This document shows positions 9,660 through 20,987 of a DNA stretch of 64,000 nucleotides, in pieces. Under the pieces are notes generated by a model. The model saw nothing but the letters and a program-made list of their open reading frames with translations. It was not told where the DNA came from and made no database searches. Within the stretch, counting starts at the first letter, position 1, and each line of letters starts with the position of its first letter. The DNA is taken from the NCBI GenBank assembly GCA_022496185.1, contig WTXG01000133.1, positions 1 through 64,000 on the forward strand. Reading direction: 5' to 3'. This DNA is from Multifurca ochricompacta. Its lineage: Eukaryota; Basidiomycota; Agaricomycetes; Russulales; Russulaceae. Position numbers and translations under genes: made by a program.

Positions 9660-12600
9660 CTACACGTTGATCCTCGCGCCGTACTCGATCAACCATTTCT
9701 CGACCTCCAAATGTCCATTTCTTGCCGCTGCCTGAAGAGGATATTCATAACGTCCACCCTTCCCATTGAGATCAGCACCATGGTCTAGCAGCCATTTCAC
9801 CATCTCCAAATGTCCAAAGAGTGCTGCTGCCTGCAGAGCACATCCAAAACGGCCGCCCTCTGTATTGACATCAGCGCCATGGTCTAGCAGCCATTTTGCC
9901 ATCTCCAAATGTCCATCTCCTGCCGCTGCATGCAGAGCACATCCATAAAAGCCGCCCTCCGCATTGACATCAGCACCTTGGTCTAGCAGCCATTTCACCA
10001 TCTCCAAATGTCCATTTCCTGCCGCTGCCTGCAGAGCACATCCATAATGGCCGCCCTCCGCATTGACATCAGCACCTTGGTCTAGCAGCCATTTCACCAT
10101 CTCCAAATGTCCTTTGGATGCCGCTGCCTGCAGAGCACATCCATAAATGCCGCCCTTCGCATTGACATCAGCACCATGGTCTAGCAGCGATATCACCATC
10201 TCCAAATGTCCCTTTTCTGCCGCTGCCTGCAGAGCATATCCAAAACGGCCGCCCCCCGCATTGACATCAGCGCCATGGTCTAGCAGCCATTTCACCATCT
10301 CCAAATGTCCTTTGGATGCCGCTGCCTGCAGAGCACATCCATAAATGCCGCCCTTCGCATTGACATCAGCACCATGGTCTAGCAGCCATTTCACGATCTC
10401 CAAATGTCCATTGTATGCCGCTGCCTGCAGAGCATATCCAAAATAGCCGCCCTTCGCATTGAGATCAGCGCCATGGTCTAGCAGCAATTTCACGATCTCC
10501 AAATGTCCATTGAATGCCGCTGCCTGCAGAGCATATCCAAAATCGCCGCCCTCCGCATTGAGATCAGCGCCATGGTCTAGCAGCCATTTCACGATCTCCA
10601 AATGTCCTTTGTATGCCGCTGCGTGCAGAGCATATCCAAAACGGCCGCCCTCCGCATTGACATCAGCACCATGGTCTAGCAGCCATTTCACCATTTCCAT
10701 TTGGCCAATTACACATGCCGCTTTCAACGGTGTATCATATCCTCCACCTCGAGAATTCACACTCCCAGGTTGCTTAATCCCCAGATATTCCACCAGCCCA
10801 GGGAATCCGCAGAGGGCCGCGTAGTATATTGGGTGTACCGAAGTGTCTTTTGTCCCCCTCCCCCGGTACTTGTCAGGGTCATGTATTCCAATCCAAGCTA
10901 GAAAATGGGTCTTGTCTGGGTCAAACAAGGTTTCTATTCCATCTCGTAAATTCATGAAGACATCTTCGAATCGCGCGTGATCGACCCAGTATTCTGCCGC
11001 ATATCGAGACAACGGGAAGTTCTCGATAGTATTGGTGTCCGTGGTCTTGTCGAATCCGAGAAGCGTGCTCAGGCATGTCTGCGCAAGCACCCTATGCGAT
11101 TCTCTGGGGAGAACGTGGTAGCGCCTTTCCGTCGATCCTGCCAGCCGGTCTGAGGTCAAGAATTCCCGCACAGAGAAGTGCGAAAATTGTACAACACGAC
11201 TCTCTTCTCCTTCGTCATCAACGTGATTGACAATGACAACCAAGCTCGAGCATGTGGACAGTACAGCTCCGTTACAGTCCGGGTTTCGCCAAGTTACGTC
11301 ATGCTTTGGCAGCATATTGCCAGCATCGAAATCAAACTCAAGCATCGTCGCAACCTCCTCGACTCGGAGTGGACGAGCAGAGAACGCAAGGCATTGGAAC
11401 AGGCGATGAGCAAATTTCCAGTCATTATCTTTGATCCTCCGTAGCGTGGCCTCATATGTTTCGTCCAGTGTTTTTGGGAGTGATTTAAGCGTCGAAGAGA
11501 AGTTCCTTGGTAGACAATCACGCAATGTCTCCAGTTGGCAGAAAACCCATCTGAACCTACACCGTGACATGAATAATTATCGCGAAATAAATATTTGTTT
11601 TGGTTTGAAGCTTACATTCCGTTTGCCTTTTCCGAGAGCGTTTTGATCACGAGTTCCTTTCTCTCCGCCTCCCACACCCTCATTTTTAGGTCCGTGTTGA
11701 CCGTCGAGTGGATATAATCGAAGATGTCCTGTGTTTGCCCACCTTCCACATGAAGGGATACAGGACAATGCGCCAGCTCTGTAAAAGCTGACTGAATGTC
11801 CGGTTCGGGACGGCTAGTAACGCAGATCCTTAAATTTGCGAGGCGGAGGTCGACGAGGTCTTTTATAAGTTTCAATACTTCTTCGCGCTTAGACGGCATT
11901 CCAGAGAGAGGACATTCGTCAAGAGCATCAATGATGATGTAGATGTCGTCCTGAACAGGGGTTGCAAGCATGGTCTTTAAACATCCCGCAAGAACGTTCT
12001 CGTCTGGCTGCTTCCGGCCATTATCATGTTTCGAGTACAATTCTGAGACGATGGAACGGTAGGAATCTGACTGGGGATATAACTGTATCAAGAGCGAGGA
12101 CAATAGACCACGGATGTTTTGCTTTTCCTTGTCTCGAAAGTCGCAATAAAAGTATCCCAAGTTGGCAGATCCAGCAGAACGCAGACGCTCGACATCCTCA
12201 ACAATGGTGGAACTGATCATTCGGATGAGTGCTGGCGATACCCTATAATGCTAGGCAAACGTACCAAAGGATGCTCTTGCCAGATCCCGCTATCAAGAAA
12301 AGACCGTCAGCAACAAGAAGCACTCAAATAGCGCAGTCACCCTACCATTCCCATTTAACCATAGAAGCGAACCCTCCGATTTCCATTCCTTGAATCTTTC
12401 ACCTTCAACGAACCACTTGGCGGTTCCCTCATGGTAAAGTTTCCGCGCAATGTTGTGATTTGTAGATGGGTCAGGAGCTGACAGCCATGTCTGAATATTC
12501 TTGTCCATCTGATCGTCTGCAAAGAATGCCTTAGCTGCGTTGTCTATAATGTTACTATGAAAGGGAGGACGAACACAATATCTTGTTCACATTACCAAAC

Positions 12601-13433
12601 GTGTGAGCCGCTACGGTGAGAGACTCTTCCTGGGTCAATTTGTCCAACTTCTGAAGGGCGTCCTGGACCTCATTATCTCCTATCAGCATCCGTCCGTACG
12701 CCCCTGCCAAATATTTAATCGCGGGAACATGAAAACGGTAGTTCACTCACTGAGTCGTCCTTGTTGAATCTGTTTCGTCGCCAGAGCAAGGATGGTGAGC
12801 AGTTCCGCCATCGTCTTGACGAGGATCTCGACCATGGACTCGGTAAAGGGGGTCTCAGGGGAAGTGTAAATCTTGAGGCGGATGAGAAAGCGTTGTATGG
12901 ATTCAAAGAGGTTGAGTAGAGAATCGTAATTATCACTGATCTTCTTTGATGCCTTGGAATGAAGGTGAGACAACCGGTTGGAAGCAAGGGAGGGAGATAC
13001 GGACAGAGAGAAGGACATCAACAGCAGAAAATATGGCCTGTGCGGGTGGAAACACCTGAAAGAGAACATGTTGTAAGCCGGTCATAGCGAATGGGCCACA
13101 CCAGTTAGAACTCACCAAACCAATGCCATTTACGAGTGGTGCGCAGTTCGTGAGGGCGAGGAGTATATTCACTGTTGGTTTAAGTCCCCTTAGGAGCCGC
13201 GTCTTGTGATTTCCGTTCCGAAATATGTTAAACCGAGACGATCCTCCCCGAAGTACGTCGATCACGGCGTCCGCGTTGTCGCATCCTTTCAGCTTATTGA
13301 GAAGCTGGTGTTCGGACAGATTTATGCCTGTGTTTGTAAGATACCGATCCAGAGCGGCATCTAGGATGAGCTTGAAATGAGAAGAGGAGGCAATTGTGGG
13401 AATATGTGTACGAGGAACTGAAGCTGAAGACAT
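9660..13433 (-). CDS. Goodbye-NACHT-ankyrin STAND protein, copy 1 (8 exons, 1131 aa)
   Basis: Proposed exons: 13433-13116, 13055-13005, 12952-12751, 12703-12596, 12543-12346, 12289-12265, 12212-11616, 11556-9660. All introns are GT-AG and 47-60 bp long. Phases agree and the sum is 3396 nt. Residues about 15-140 match the fungal STAND N-terminal Goodbye domain (FKLILDAALDRYL, NGIGL, FPPAQAIFSAVDVLL). Walker A, NAGSGKSIL (about 293), sits on the 25-nt exon. Walker B is IYIIIDALDE (about 393), followed by the sensor RICVTSRPEPD. A winged-helix-like region follows exon 7's start (FRWVFCQLETLR). Eleven 33-residue ankyrin repeats end the protein. Such proteins are cytosolic NTP-switch sensors. The ligand is unknown. 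An ATG at 13616 would add 61 residues; MSSAS at 13433 is preferred because the domain follows directly. Confidence 0.9.
9663..10742 (-). repeat. Eleven near-identical 99-bp ankyrin repeats (gene 1)
   Basis: Ten full 33-residue units and a 30-residue end cap. The consensus is xxGYALQAAAxxGHLEMVKW then LLDHGADVNAxGG. Variation is concentrated at the two residues before G(Y/C)AL, the Q/H after AL, and the two residues after AAA. The frame is nearly identical otherwise. This pattern is known from fungal NLR proteins whose repeats undergo concerted evolution with variable binding positions. Confidence 0.9.
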
Positions 13434-14019
13434 GAAGCTAGACTGGGTTATGGGGAAGAGTAAAAGGCGGCAGATGGTTATCGATGGATTATGTATAGAT
13501 AGACGCCTAAACGAAGATAGACGCTGGGATGTAGAGGTGATAAAAGGCAACATAGATACTGCATCTTGGAGGACCAGTGGACTGAGCGTTGCAGAAGCGG
13601 GACCAGAACGGGCCATGAGTGATATTTCCTCAGCCCTAATACTAGATGATCAAGGCACAAGGATCGAGAGATAAATTGCTGCATTATGACACGTTTCCTT
13701 TCAGAAGCGTTGTGCAAAACTTGTCCGATATCGATCGTTCGGCTCGCCTTGCTCACAAGCACATTCTCAAAGTTTGACTGAGTATCTATTCAACTACAAA
13801 TGGCTGATCTAACAACACAACCAGTCTAATACTACTAAGGCCCCGATAGGGCGTTCTGCTCATTCCCCTTCTAATGAAGGCACAGCCGTGCGACGGCAAG
13901 CAAAGCCCCACAAACTTCCGTGCATGACAGCAAACACAAACAAAAACACGACTAGTACGATCCCAAGCTTGCTTCCCATCACCTACGCCTACACCTCGAC
14001 GAACTCCGACCGGCACGTC
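13434..14019. other. Upstream region of NACHT-ankyrin gene 1
   Basis: Shared with 25068-25650 in the other copy at high identity. It must contain the gene 1 promoter, since that gene reads leftward from 13433. An upstream ATG at 13616 is in frame. No convincing TATA element or further gene was recognised. Confidence 0.4.
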
Positions 14020-15225
14020 CGAGCCTAGCTTCCAGTCCCGACTAGCAGACGATATGGAACCCTTAGTGCCAGCTTCGTCGATAGCAACAATTTCTTCGGG
14101 TGTAAGTTCCGCTAGTTGAAGGATGGATAGGTACTCGTCTCATCGGGTGCACCTCCCATCGAATGCGCCCACGTGAAGATCACCTGAGCCGATGTACCTC
14201 CGATCCTAGCTGCGATCCTAGCGAGTGTGGGGTCGATGAGTCCACCAGGAAATGTTGTAATAGGACTTCCAAATAAAAAAAAAACCCCCGTTTGTCGTTA
14301 CGTGGCAAAATTAGGAAGGGAAAAGGGGGAGGGTGGGGAGTCAGAAACTCACGCGAGGCTGCCGTAGACCTCGGTCACGATGGCATGCTTCGCCGAAAAC
14401 TCCAGCACGTCCTTCCTCGAAGCGTAATTGTACAGATGAAGCCGGATCTGGTCACTCCCTCCCTCTCTCCCGCACCTGGTTCACAGCAGGGACCCTCTTT
14501 CCCGTCTTGACGATGCACTGTAATAGATCCATGGTAAAATTGCCAACCCCAATACTCCTACCACGTGCGCGCACACGTACGAGAGTACGAGAGATGAGGG
14601 GGCTAGATCTCCTAGAAAAGAAAAAGAGGGACCTACTTGGCAAGCCCAGCATCCTTCACTTTGTTCATGTCTTCCCAAAGTCCCTCAAAGTCATCGTTTT
14701 CAACACTCCATGGTCCATGAACAAGAGATGTTTAATCCCAACTAGAAAATGGAGGGGGGGCGCCGGCAGGTTGATTGGGATTGGTCAGCTCAAAGGGGTA
14801 TGTGTGAGGATATGAAACGGTACTCGTACCTTTTGGAAACTAGAATGTACTTCCTCCGACACCACACCATCATCATACTTGGTCGTGGCCCAAACATCCT
14901 CTCGCCCAAGCCCGCTCTCCCGTGTCGCCTTGCCGATGAACTGCTCGTTCGCGTAGACTGTTTTTATCTTTTGTTCCAAAAAAGAAAATCCCCCCATCCC
15001 CACTTAGCTCTGGACGCGAAATGCAAAAAAATAAAAAGATCCAAACGCACTAGCGGCTGTGTCGAGGTGCGAAAATCCCGCTTCTAGCGCTTTGTTCCAC
15101 GATTTCGGTCATGTCCTGTGTACAGTCGTTGATAATGAACATGATCATGTCAATTTTGTCTGAGTGCATTCCTAGAACTTGGATTTAGAGGCCGTACCAA
15201 GTGCAAGTACTGGGATCTATACTCG
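14020..15225 (-). pseudogene. Aldo/keto reductase pseudogene, copy 1
   Basis: NAD(P)H-dependent carbonyl reductase family. On the minus strand one reads IPVLALGT (about 15210), then GF-HLDTAA (about 15070), YANEQFIGKATRESGL and TTKYDDG (about 14960-14870), DFEGLWEDMNKVKDAGLAK (about 14690), IGVGNFTMDLL with VPAVNQ (about 14540-14480), LHLYNYAS and FSAKHAIVTE (about 14430-14370), ARIAARIGGTSAQVI (about 14210), and AELTPEEIVAIDEAG (about 14100). The pieces are separated by introns. Defects: an extra A near 15085 shifts the frame before HLDTAA; a TAG precedes IPVLALGT; sequence is missing and the frame shifts between AQVIFTWAHSMG and the C-terminal helix. The catalytic-His segment is not recognisable. 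Asp, Tyr and Lys positions of the tetrad can be seen. Confidence 0.75.
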
Positions 15226-15714
15226 CATGGGCCCTTTGCTTGGAGAGGGGGCTGATGTTTTGTTATATTTTTGTGCTTGTTAAGTCGCGCGGTTACTAGT
15301 ACAATGGATCCCCTAGTAACTACTGGATGCTGAGAGGGCAAAGCCCCTGAAGGAAAAAACCCCGGAGGGAAAAAGTGTGATACGATGTAGGTTTAGACCG
15401 TCCGAGACGAATACAAGGGAAGGTCTCTCTGCTAGACCTAATCCGGCTTCATTGCGATAGACTAGTCAGGTGATGGTCTATGCTGAAGGTCATCTGATCG
15501 CCATCGGCTGCAGTAGTATATTCCATGGCCAAACACAGGTCCTTAATGTACACAAAACAGTCTAAGTAAGGTGGCATAGAAAAACAAAGAGCCATGCGCG
15601 GGCGGGAAAGGCGAAAGAAATAATGAAGACAATTGGTTCTAAGTGACATGAGCAGAAAGGTAGTCGAATTAAACAAAGATCCGGTGATAACACAACATCT
15701 TTTCCTTCATTCAA

Positions 15715-15963
15715 TCATGACATCGCGCAGGCCCAAGTGACATCACAGCCAATACCATCATTCTTACCAATCGCAGGAATGGCACAATGAGTCAAGTGAG
15801 GTTTGAGGCAGAGCACAGCGGACAAATGCGATCCTAGGTGGCTCACCGAGTGTTTAGGCGAAAGACAAAGTTGTTGTGTGGAATGACAAAGGACGACGGC
15901 GCAGGTGGGATGAGATATAATAAAGAAGGTGACGGTGACGAAGGAAACGAGGAGACGATGCAT
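15715..15963 (-). CDS. Hypothetical small secreted-type ORF, weak
   Basis: An 82-codon frame starts MHRLLVSFVTVTFFIISHP, which looks like a signal peptide, followed by a Cys-containing tail (THCAIPAIG, GIGCD). The related stretch in duplication unit 2 (about 41243-41490, minus) keeps the frame through most of the tail, but its start codon is TAG there. No family is recognised. It may be chance. Confidence 0.2.
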   Translation of the reverse strand: MHRLLVSFVTVTFFIISHPTCAVVLCHSTQQLCLSPKHSVSHLGSHLSAVLCLKPHLTHCAIPAIGKNDGIGCDVTWACAMS

Positions 15964-16986
15964 GAGGTTGAGCAGGCTGCATGGTGAGCGTCGTCAAGAA
16001 CACTATCCATAAGGCAGAGAGAGTGGACTTTGATATGTTTTTGCTATGAATGGATGGGATAGGTGGTAGTGCCAATGCTGCTGCTGCCAGAAGCATGTAG
16101 CCCATACTGTGCCCGTCAGAACGAACGAGGTACGCCTGAGTAGGAGTAGGAAGAGTGTATGCACAGATATGAAACTCGCTACAACCTGTGTGGTGATGTT
16201 TGGTCCGGTCCGGAAATGAAGTGACAGCTAGTGCCTGAGCTATCCTTATATTGGAATAGCAGCAACTGAATCTGCTGTTGGTGCATCCCAGGGAAGATCT
16301 GAGTGTATCGCTGACGAGATTGGACTGGAAGAACCTACAACCTACACCCTACTTCTTAGCAGTCCTGTCATTAGGACACAAAAGTTCGTCATCCTTATCT
16401 CAGTGTGCTTCCACCACAATCATGGCGACACTCCGCTGACCCTTCTTTCACATCCCATTTCCGAATCTTCCTTTTACCAGTAGCTTTAGGTACAAGAACT
16501 GGTTGCGACTTGGACTAGACCTCAAGTCTAGTTTTCTGGTTCTTACTATCCTGCACCACGATCAGCGAACAACTCATTTTTCGCCTTCGAACTGACTTTG
16601 ACCCGACACACCTCGCTGTGGGTGACAATTAGATATCCTAGCCATTCATCCATTTCTCAATGGAGATGCTATCTCCCTACCCGACCCAAGTTGTAGTGTA
16701 ATTAGAATAAACGGGAAAAGGAAAGCTTGAAAGAGCAAGGACAAAGGACAGATGTAGCAGACACAGTGTCAGGGGAATTTGTGGTGTGGTGCAGCAAAGG
16801 TTGTGGACTCGAGACAAGACAATAGAGAAGAAAAAGAAAACAGGAGGAGGGGGGCAAGTATTTAGAAGATGGGAGATACCGGGCGCACCGAGCTACCAAG
16901 TCTTCCAACCGGGGGCAGAAGCAGAAGAACGGGAGAGGCTCTGGAGTGTATGAAGCAGCAAAAGAATAGTCTTCGTCCAGCAGGTC
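15964..16986. other. Gene-free stretch shared in part with unit 2
   Basis: The beginning (to about 16290) and the end (from about 16700) match 41490-41818 and 43130-43390. The middle differs: unit 2 has about 1.3 kb containing a LINE tail and a ubiquitin-protease fragment where this copy has about 400 bp. Nothing coding is recognised here. Confidence 0.4.
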
Positions 16987-17279
16987 TGTTACGCTTCACT
17001 ATGATATCATTGTATTCTACCTTTTCTTTTCTCTTTTCCTACTCCACGTTCTCCACTTGCTTCAATGTTCATAGCAGCATTTCAACACATATGACGTCAC
17101 TACTATATACATCATTCCCATCTTGTCTTATCTATTTAAGCTGCCACAGTCAAGCTTATATTCTATAGTTTCGAGCTCTTGTACCTACAAGACCTTAGAT
17201 CTCAGGAATTCAGTCTTTGCTTTGACATCTCATCACCCGGACTTTGTCAATAATCTCGACACTGAACTCAGACGTAGCA
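16987..17279 (+). mobile_element. 293-bp solo LTR with 5-bp TSD and a paralogous empty site
   Basis: Begins TGTTACGCTTCAC and ends GACGTAGCA. The target duplication AGGTC lies at 16982-16986 and 17280-17284. The other duplication unit has the uninterrupted site TAGCAGGTCCCTGGG at 43387-43401. The insertion is therefore younger than the duplication. Confidence 0.88.
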
Positions 17280-17467
17280 AGGTCCCTGGGTGGTAATCGC
17301 ATGTATACACATTCACAATGAACACATGGCTGAAGGTGACGTGACGTGGCAGTGAAAGAGCAACAGCCCTTTCTCTGGGCAAAAGAGAGCACGCGAAAGG
17401 GGTGATTACAGACATCTGGGGAGGATCCTGATGGCCCAGGTGAAAACACGATGGTTGCACAAGTAAC

Positions 17468-17731
17468 TGTCCTAATGCTGTGAGTGATGAGATCACGTGT
17501 TCACAATTAATTCTTTTATACATCTAAGATTGGGCATGTGATCAAAACACACGTGCTCGTATAATTTAGTAGCCGATATATTATACGTATATAAGCCACT
17601 GTATAGCTGCTATAAATAAAGCAAATGCTATCGCATTATAACTGCATCTAAGCTTCTGAATCTAACAAGGTGAGATAGAAAGTAGTATAACATCCAAGTA
17701 CAAGCCTGCGACATTCCTGTTCCACATCCAT
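17468..17731 (+). mobile_element. LTR relic related to the copia-2 LTR
   Basis: Shares ordered blocks with the LTR at 32877-33224: TAGCCGAT, GTATATAA, GCATCTAAGC, AACAAGGTGAGATAGA, then AGTACA, ending CCTGTTCCA. It starts exactly where homology between the two duplication units stops (after GTTGCACAAGTAAC). No clear target duplication is seen, so it may be half of a recombined pair. Confidence 0.5.
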
Positions 17732-17946
17732 GTCTATATAAATAAAATAAATCAGAGAAGGACGACGATGTCACTTGAGCTTGAGGAACTGGAGGTTATT
17801 GATTGTCATTCAATTTCAATTAAATAGATTATTTTCAGTCATACATCACACATCACGTGAATAATACCATACTGCATATAATCCACCCATATCATATGGT
17901 CGCATTTAAACGTATCGCATAAATGCATTCATCCACATCCACTCAT

Positions 17947-19556
17947 TCATTGGGGGAGATACAATTTATTCACTAGCGCACCCTTCTCCAATGCCTTTTC
18001 CTTCCAATCCCGTTCTAGTTCCGTGATATCCCAGCAAGCAGGAGAGTACCTTTGTACGATGGTCATCACCTAACCAATCCAAAGCAGCAAGAGGGTACGT
18101 ACCGCCCGTTCAACCAGTCCGCATTTCCAGTAGCCAAGTGTAATATATAAGCGGACGCTAATCCAACAGTGTCATTAAACAGCTCAGCTGGGTAACCACT
18201 CGCTTTCGAGAGTTCTGTGAGAATAGCGCCCGGATGGACCGGGAATGCCAGCACTTTCGGATGTTCTGTATTGGCAACTTAAGCACGAGTCTCTAACCCC
18301 CCCCCAACTCGAGGAAGCACAAAAGGCTTACCAATGGGAACAAATTCCATAAAACGTGTGAGTGCGTGCTTTGAGACACAATAATCACTCGCGAAGGGTA
18401 CGCGGATTTGGGACGAGATGGAGGTTATTGCGATGATGCGACCATGTGACTTCTCAAGGTACGGCAATGCATACCTTTATGCATAGCATTGTAAGGATGG
18501 CTCGGGCGTTGAGCATGAAACAGCCAGTTATCGCCTCTCCTGAATTAGAGCACTTATGATTTAGTTCTGTATATCTTATCATTTGCATTCCGGGACGTAT
18601 GCCCATTCATTTCTTATACCAGTTTCACTACCTCCCCGTCTTAATTGCCAGGTTTTCACCTCTCCGTCTACATCATCTCCGCCTTTATTGCCTGGCTTCA
18701 TCTAACTTGACTTCTTTCAACCCTAATTCACCCTCTTTCTGCTTCATAACTAGGTCTCTCTGCAAGTATTTAAAGGTACATACAATGCTTGTAGTAGACC
18801 AACCAGTGAGCCAACAGAAGCAGAAATCAATCGGCATTTCTCTCCCCTTTCTCTATCTTTCTTTGTGTGCTAAAGAACTTCTTGACGACATCGAGCGCAA
18901 AGGTCAAACGGAACCAACAAGCAGCGATTTCCTCGAATTTAAGCACAATACGTTTACATTCGATCTAGTTATCTCAAAAGGGCGCGCTCTCTTCTCTCCT
19001 CTCTCTCTCTCTCACCAACCAGGGAATACTTTGCCTCGCACTCACTGCGGATTGGATCCGTACAGCATAGAGTTAACAATGGCCATTCCTATCACTATCA
19101 GAAACGATAGATGCTCACCGAACAACATTGAAGACACCACGAAGATTGATTTCCAAGGTATTCCATCAACCTTATGGATCCGCCTGCAAGAATGCTTTTA
19201 TTAGTTCATTATATGGAAGCGCCGAGCGGCAAAAATGTTTGGCGCACCGACTGTCATGCTACGCGCCGTACCAGCCGCCGCGACGAGTACATCTACGCCG
19301 CCAAATCGTTCAACCACCCGTGTCACGGCCACTTCGACTTTCGCCGGGTCTATCACGACCACTGCAGCTTTCAAGACCTGCGCATTTGGGACATGTTCCA
19401 AGATCCGACTTTCCACCGCATCGAACTGAGACTTGGTCCGCGCAACGAGTACTACGGATGCTCCCGCACGGGCGAACGTGAAGGCAGCATCTTCGCCGAT
19501 GCCTCGTGATGCGCCTGTGACAATGACACATTTCCCTGGAAAGCGTGGTTGGAGTT
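17947..19556 (-). pseudogene. Short-chain dehydrogenase/reductase pseudogene with LTR in an intron
   Basis: Exons on the minus strand: about 19556-19252, 19183-19119, 18474-18332, 18265-18103, 18049-17947, with consistent phases. The Rossmann motif TGASRGIG is near 19520. The usual NAG motif reads AAAG (VLVAAAGTARS). INLRGVFNVVR is followed across an intron by YALPYLEKSHGRIIAITSIS, with active-site Ser and YCVSK. The C-terminus is HPGAILTELSKASGY to LYLPQ. In the 65-nt exon the frame contains TAA and TGA where CAA and CGA would fit, so the gene is dead. Intron 18475-19118 is 644 bp because a solo LTR sits inside. The first exon and start are not resolved. Substrate is unknown. Confidence 0.75.
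18490..19064 (+). mobile_element. Solo LTR inside the dehydrogenase intron
   Basis: 575 bp, starting TGTAAGGATGG and ending GATCCGTACA. It is flanked by the 4-bp direct repeat GCAT (18486-18489 and 19065-19068). Removing it restores a short intron with a good acceptor (ATAAAG before 18474). The sister copy at 8397-8970 lacks matching flanks, so this is the original insertion site. The superfamily of the parent LTR element cannot be told from the LTR alone. Confidence 0.72.
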
Positions 19557-20987
19557 GAGCTGGGATGGGTCAACAGCAGGGTAGACGCTATAAAAAGCAT
19601 CCTCGTTTGGGCTGTATGCAGGCAGTAAGAGAGAGCGTACTCATGGTGCAATAGACTGGGGGCTCCTCGTCACTGCCAATGAGACGGCGTAGAATATTAT
19701 TACTTGTAACGTCAATTTGAGAGAGGGATATAGGAATTGGATGAGAATACGAAGAATCACCTGGATTCTTTAGACATGTTGCCGTAGACACAGAAGAGAT
19801 CTGTCGAGGGAAGGATGGGACCTATTATTTATGTGTGGGCGCGCGCGAATACAATAGGGGCAGGGGGTCAACTATGACCACCAGAATTGAAATTGATCAC
19901 TTGTAAACTCGTCGCTTAGTCGGGAAGTTTGTTGGACATATTCGGTTAGAATATCGCCTATCTACTCTGGAGTAATCAAGCCCGGATGGAAAATCATATA
20001 CTGTTTGTGTTCAAATCGGATACGGGCATTGAAGTGGGGACGGGGTCGGCAATCGGTCAAGATCTCTCCACACACATAGGTACTACCAGTTCTCTTCTCC
20101 CGTCCATTCCTCTTCTCTCTCATGGAATATTGAAAATATGTTTTCATAAAGGTCACAAAAGGTCATACTTTATGGAACCAAGCCCGGCTCGTGGGTTTGG
20201 AAACATGATGAATGATGAGAATCATCCTCGGATCTAGTGGCATTTGACAATTCGGAATGAAAGGGGGTAGTGTACTGTAGTGTTGTATTGATTTTATTGA
20301 TGAAACACTTCTTGTGCTGAAGTAGTCAGGTAGCGTGGCAAAATTAATCGTGGTTGGTCAAATACCAGTCCGGCGCACACGGATAAAAACCGGTGATACG
20401 TGTGGTTGTGCGAGAGATGACCCCCCACCCTAGCCAACCCCATGCACCCCCCGCCTCTTTACCTTTGACCCATGATGAAGATGAATGGAATCGATGAGAT
20501 GGCAATCACCGATCAGCACACCTATAGACACAGATACGCGCACGAACGGACACCAACGAAAGGGGGAAACTTGGGTGACGAGTGATGGTGACGGTGACGG
20601 TGACATACAGAAATGATCACCTTACCATCGCACTTTAAATTTGACATGTGACTCAAAGATGTCAGGTCGAAGGAATTTCCCACGTTCGAGAGAGACATCC
20701 AAACTAGAACGAACAACGGGAACCGGAAAGAACGGGAAAATGGCCCGGCGGAGCACCCATAATGCGAAGATGCTATCAGAGTCTCTCAGATCCTCCGGCC
20801 AGAACAAAGGTATCAGATATTTTTATTAAACAAAGCTGTCTGGAAATAAGAGCATATTCTCTGGTCTGGAAATGAAGGGACGGCCAGCGCCGAGCTATCC
20901 TTACAACAATGATCCTGCAAAGATACATACATACACAGTAGTTCCCTTGAATTCTAGAATGACCTTAAAAAGATGCCACTTGTAGCT
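19557..20987. other. 5' flank of the dehydrogenase and 3' flank of gene 2
   Basis: 19557-19800 must hold the first exon and promoter of the dehydrogenase, but I could not place them. 20195-20987 matches the flank of gene 1. The stretch from 19073 to about 20193 is absent from unit 1. No other gene is recognised. Confidence 0.4.

Larger units (their letters stand above)
8397..17467. repeat. Segmental duplication, unit 1
   Basis: This direct, tandem-like unit matches 18490-43579. Shared landmarks in the same order are the solo LTR, the NACHT-ankyrin gene, the aldo/keto reductase pseudogene, and non-coding DNA to GGTTGCACAAGTAAC at about 17466 (counterpart about 43578). Unit 1 lacks about 1.1 kb present at 19073-20193 in unit 2 (the 5' part of the dehydrogenase). 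It also carries its own 293-bp solo LTR. Unit 2 carries the copia nest and about 1.3 kb of LINE and ubiquitin-protease sequence. Both ends of unit 1 coincide with LTR ends. Confidence 0.85.

Noticed and set aside
12213..12264. Alternative 22-bp intron after the Walker A exon
   Set aside because: Too short for a fungal spliceosomal intron; the 52-bp intron ending GATCAG gives the expected SILCSTIVEDV joint.
15715..15963. Hydrophobin
   Set aside because: The signal-peptide-like start and Cys residues suggested it, but the C-CC-C spacing of hydrophobins is not present.
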